Assembly (NCBI GenBank): GCA_021201335.1
Contig: JAJQFD010000023.1
Span: forward strand, 1 to 64,000
From: Bacteroides sp.
GTDB taxonomy: Bacteria > Bacteroidota > Bacteroidia > Bacteroidales > Bacteroidaceae
Length of the DNA stretch: 64,000 nt
Direction: 5' to 3'
Part shown: piece by piece, positions 62,223-64,000 of the stretch
How positions within the stretch are numbered: position 1 is the stretch's first letter
How the letters are laid out: each line of letters begins with the position of its first letter
Position numbers and translations under genes: made by a program
The notes under the pieces: generated by a model
Databases searched by the model: none
What the model saw: only the letters and a program-made list of their open reading frames with translations
What the model was told of the DNA's origin: nothing

Positions 62223-63842
62223 TTATTTAGCCCAGAAAATTTTGGTATAATAGCTATCTCCGTCTGGCATGGTAGCCACCTGTTTGTTGTAATTATCTGT
62301 ATTGTAATTACGCTCCGAGAATGGATACCTTACTCTGTAAGGAGGAGTCTTCAAAATTTGAGCTAAATCATCTGTTGGGAAATATAATTCCGGATAACCG
62401 GTTCTCCGATATTCGTGCCAAGCTTGAGTTGATTGCATAAATCCAAAGTTTAACCATTTTTGAGTAGCGATTACTTCTTCTTTATTAGTAGCCTTATCCC
62501 ACATTTTTTGGGCATAAGCTATTATTTTGCTCTCAGCAGGCATCTCAACTTTTCTGATAGGAGATGCTGTAAGTTCTCTATTTAATGCATCATTATTTTG
62601 ATCATAGTAGAATTTTACAGATTCCAGAACACCATTAATAAAAGCCTGTTTAGCATCACCGCTAGCCCATCCTCTCTGATAAGCTTCTGCTTTTGTGAAA
62701 TAAACTTCAGCAGCGGTTATAATAGGACTCTTCAAATTTCTGTTGTAAATAACTGTAGTAGAATCAATACGTGAATAAACACGAGATTTTTCTTCAATAT
62801 TGGTATTTGCCAGTTGTTCTGCATATGGTTCCCGTGTAGAAAGTCCTCTATATTCATCCTTTGAATTTTTGGAATACATAATGATTAGGCGAGGGTCATT
62901 TTCGCCTAAAGCTTCCTCTGTTATTAATACATCTAACATTGCTTGACTTGCAAAACTATGTTCTTTATACCCATTCCGGAAAGCATCCCCAAAATTTAAT
63001 CCTGCAGGATCTGCTGTTGAAGAGATATCATTGTCAAAAGACAATACTTGAATATTCTGCTTTAACTCTTCAACTATTGGGTAATTCCCTTCTAGAATTT
63101 CTTTAACAACTTGTTTTCCCTTTGTGGCTAATTCACCTTGTGTAGCAACACGAGTAGCTAAACGTAAACGAAGTGAATTGCAATATTTTATCCATTTATC
63201 TATATCCCCGTTATTAATAAAGTCCTGTCTTTCCAAACCAGTAACTCCAATACCATTGAGCTCTTGAGATAAATTTCCTAAATTGTCAAGCATCATAGTA
63301 TAAAGATCTGTAGCTTTTTCATAGCTAGGATAAGAATACATTAAGCTATCTGCTCCCATTGTAGTTAAATAGCCTGCTTCACTAAAGGGTACATCACCAA
63401 AAGCGTCAATTACTTGTGATAAATGATCATACACAAAGATCTCAGATACACACCAAAATACTCTATTTTTTTCTTTTTCTTCAGGAGTTAACTTATTATA
63501 AGTTACTTGCAATTCTCTGAATTGTGTCAAAGTATTATAAAAATCCTCCCATCTATTATTCGCGTAACTATCCGCTATAGAATACCGTGTACCATCAGTG
63601 TTAGTAAATCCAATAGTTTGGGCAAATTTTGCAACACCACTATTTTCCCAAGTATATAGACGCCAATAAGAATTATAAGTGAAACGGGCTCCAGTGTAGA
63701 ATACCCCTGTCATAAGTTTATCACAGGAAGCAATACTTGTTTCCCCCGGATCCGTGTATTTACTGGTATAATCGTTATCAGAACAAGCACTGAAATTATA
63801 CAACATTGCAAATCCTAATAGAATTGATAATATCTTTTTCAT
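62223..63842 (-). CDS. SusD/RagB family outer-membrane lipoprotein (SusD-like_2)
   Basis: The 539-residue lipoprotein has Cys20 in FSACSDND. It shows the helical SusD fold with FWCVSEIFVYDHLSQVIDAF followed by GDVPFSEAG, which places it in the SusD-like_2 group. These proteins cap the SusC transporter and bind nutrients at the cell surface. The start follows the SusC end by about 31 bases, and a reading from 63932 runs into SusC and is not real. The substrate (glycan, peptide or other) is not evident; SusD-like_2 members often serve non-glycan ligands. Confidence 0.88.
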   Translation of the reverse strand: MKKILSILLGFAMLYNFSACSDNDYTSKYTDPGETSIASCDKLMTGVFYTGARFTYNSYWRLYTWENSGVAKFAQTIGFTNTDGTRYSIADSYANNRWEDFYNTLTQFRELQVTYNKLTPEEKEKNRVFWCVSEIFVYDHLSQVIDAFGDVPFSEAGYLTTMGADSLMYSYPSYEKATDLYTMMLDNLGNLSQELNGIGVTGLERQDFINNGDIDKWIKYCNSLRLRLATRVATQGELATKGKQVVKEILEGNYPIVEELKQNIQVLSFDNDISSTADPAGLNFGDAFRNGYKEHSFASQAMLDVLITEEALGENDPRLIIMYSKNSKDEYRGLSTREPYAEQLANTNIEEKSRVYSRIDSTTVIYNRNLKSPIITAAEVYFTKAEAYQRGWASGDAKQAFINGVLESVKFYYDQNNDALNRELTASPIRKVEMPAESKIIAYAQKMWDKATNKEEVIATQKWLNFGFMQSTQAWHEYRRTGYPELYFPTDDLAQILKTPPYRVRYPFSERNYNTDNYNKQVATMPDGDSYYTKIFWAK

Positions 63843-63873
63843 TTTGTTTCTTTTTGTTAAATAATAAACATTA

Positions 63874-64000
63874 TTAGAAGCTAGCTCGTAATGATACTCC
63901 GAACGACCGTGTAGTAGCAGTTGAACCACCAAGTTGTGTTTGTCCTATCCAATTTGTAGCATCTGTTGCTTCAGCATCAAATGCAGGCATCTTTTTATAA
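63874..64000 (-). CDS. SusC-like TonB-dependent receptor, C-terminal end only
   Basis: The minus strand enters the window in frame with KKMPAFDAEATDATNWIG and ends RSFGVSLRASF, the terminal beta strand with an aromatic last residue typical of SusC/RagA receptors. About 42 residues are visible. It forms the outer-membrane pore for the adjacent SusD-like lipoprotein. Confidence 0.85.
   Translation of the reverse strand, partial: YKKMPAFDAEATDATNWIGQTQLGGSTATTRSFGVSLRASF

Overview
The window looks like chromosomal DNA from a member of the Bacteroidales, plausibly Parabacteroides or a close relative; the genus is an inference. Supporting signs are many promoters of the Bacteroidetes form (TTG, about 20 bases, TAnnTTTG), lipoproteins whose cysteine is followed by acidic residues, a SusC/SusD pair, a DUF4374/PepSY siderophore locus, fused 2-oxoglutarate:ferredoxin oxidoreductase genes and families such as DUF3871, DUF4271 and DUF4491.

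Positions 1 to about 9437 are the right end of an integrated mobile island. It is AT-rich and carries a cut-off gene, a membrane-anchored PIN-domain protein, a DUF3871 protein, a catalytic-domain-only tyrosine recombinase beside a 155-bp nested inverted repeat, small unknown proteins, a lipoprotein, a decayed small gene and a large tyrosine recombinase with a repetitive tail. The island abuts a tRNA-Arg(CCT) gene. Immediately upstream lies the 5' half of a different tRNA-Arg(CCT), cut at the anticodon loop but still behind a good promoter. This suggests that the element split the resident tRNA gene and supplied a replacement.

From 9.7 kb rightward the DNA is mostly core genome. It holds korAB; a fused nucleoside kinase; a Na/Pi symporter; a MarR-ferritin-rubredoxin-superoxide dismutase cluster; a Dcu dicarboxylate carrier; and a TPR-AraC regulator. 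A four-gene operon on the minus strand (TonB receptor, DUF4374 lipoprotein, esterase, PepSY membrane protein) resembles the XusABC xenosiderophore system with an added siderophore-esterase-like gene.

After metG comes a surface-glycan cluster (flippase plus six glycosyltransferases, one fucosyltransferase-like), then a sirtuin, two FKBP prolyl isomerases, an Lrp/AsnC regulator, two tRNAs and manC. The last third carries HIT/greA (greA has a terminator-like leader), a thioredoxin-fold lipoprotein without its CxxC, pnp, an L,D-transpeptidase, tRNA-Gln, tyrS, tatD/yidD/rnpA, hemD/DUF4271, a LOG protein, metK behind a SAM-II riboswitch, and a SusD/SusC pair running off the end.

The most unusual unexplained structure is a class of intergenic arrays (about 19.9, 31.75 and 61.3 kb). 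Each has four to seven short partly palindromic units at a fixed pitch of 22 or 23 bases and folds on itself as a larger inverted repeat, yet each has a different sequence.
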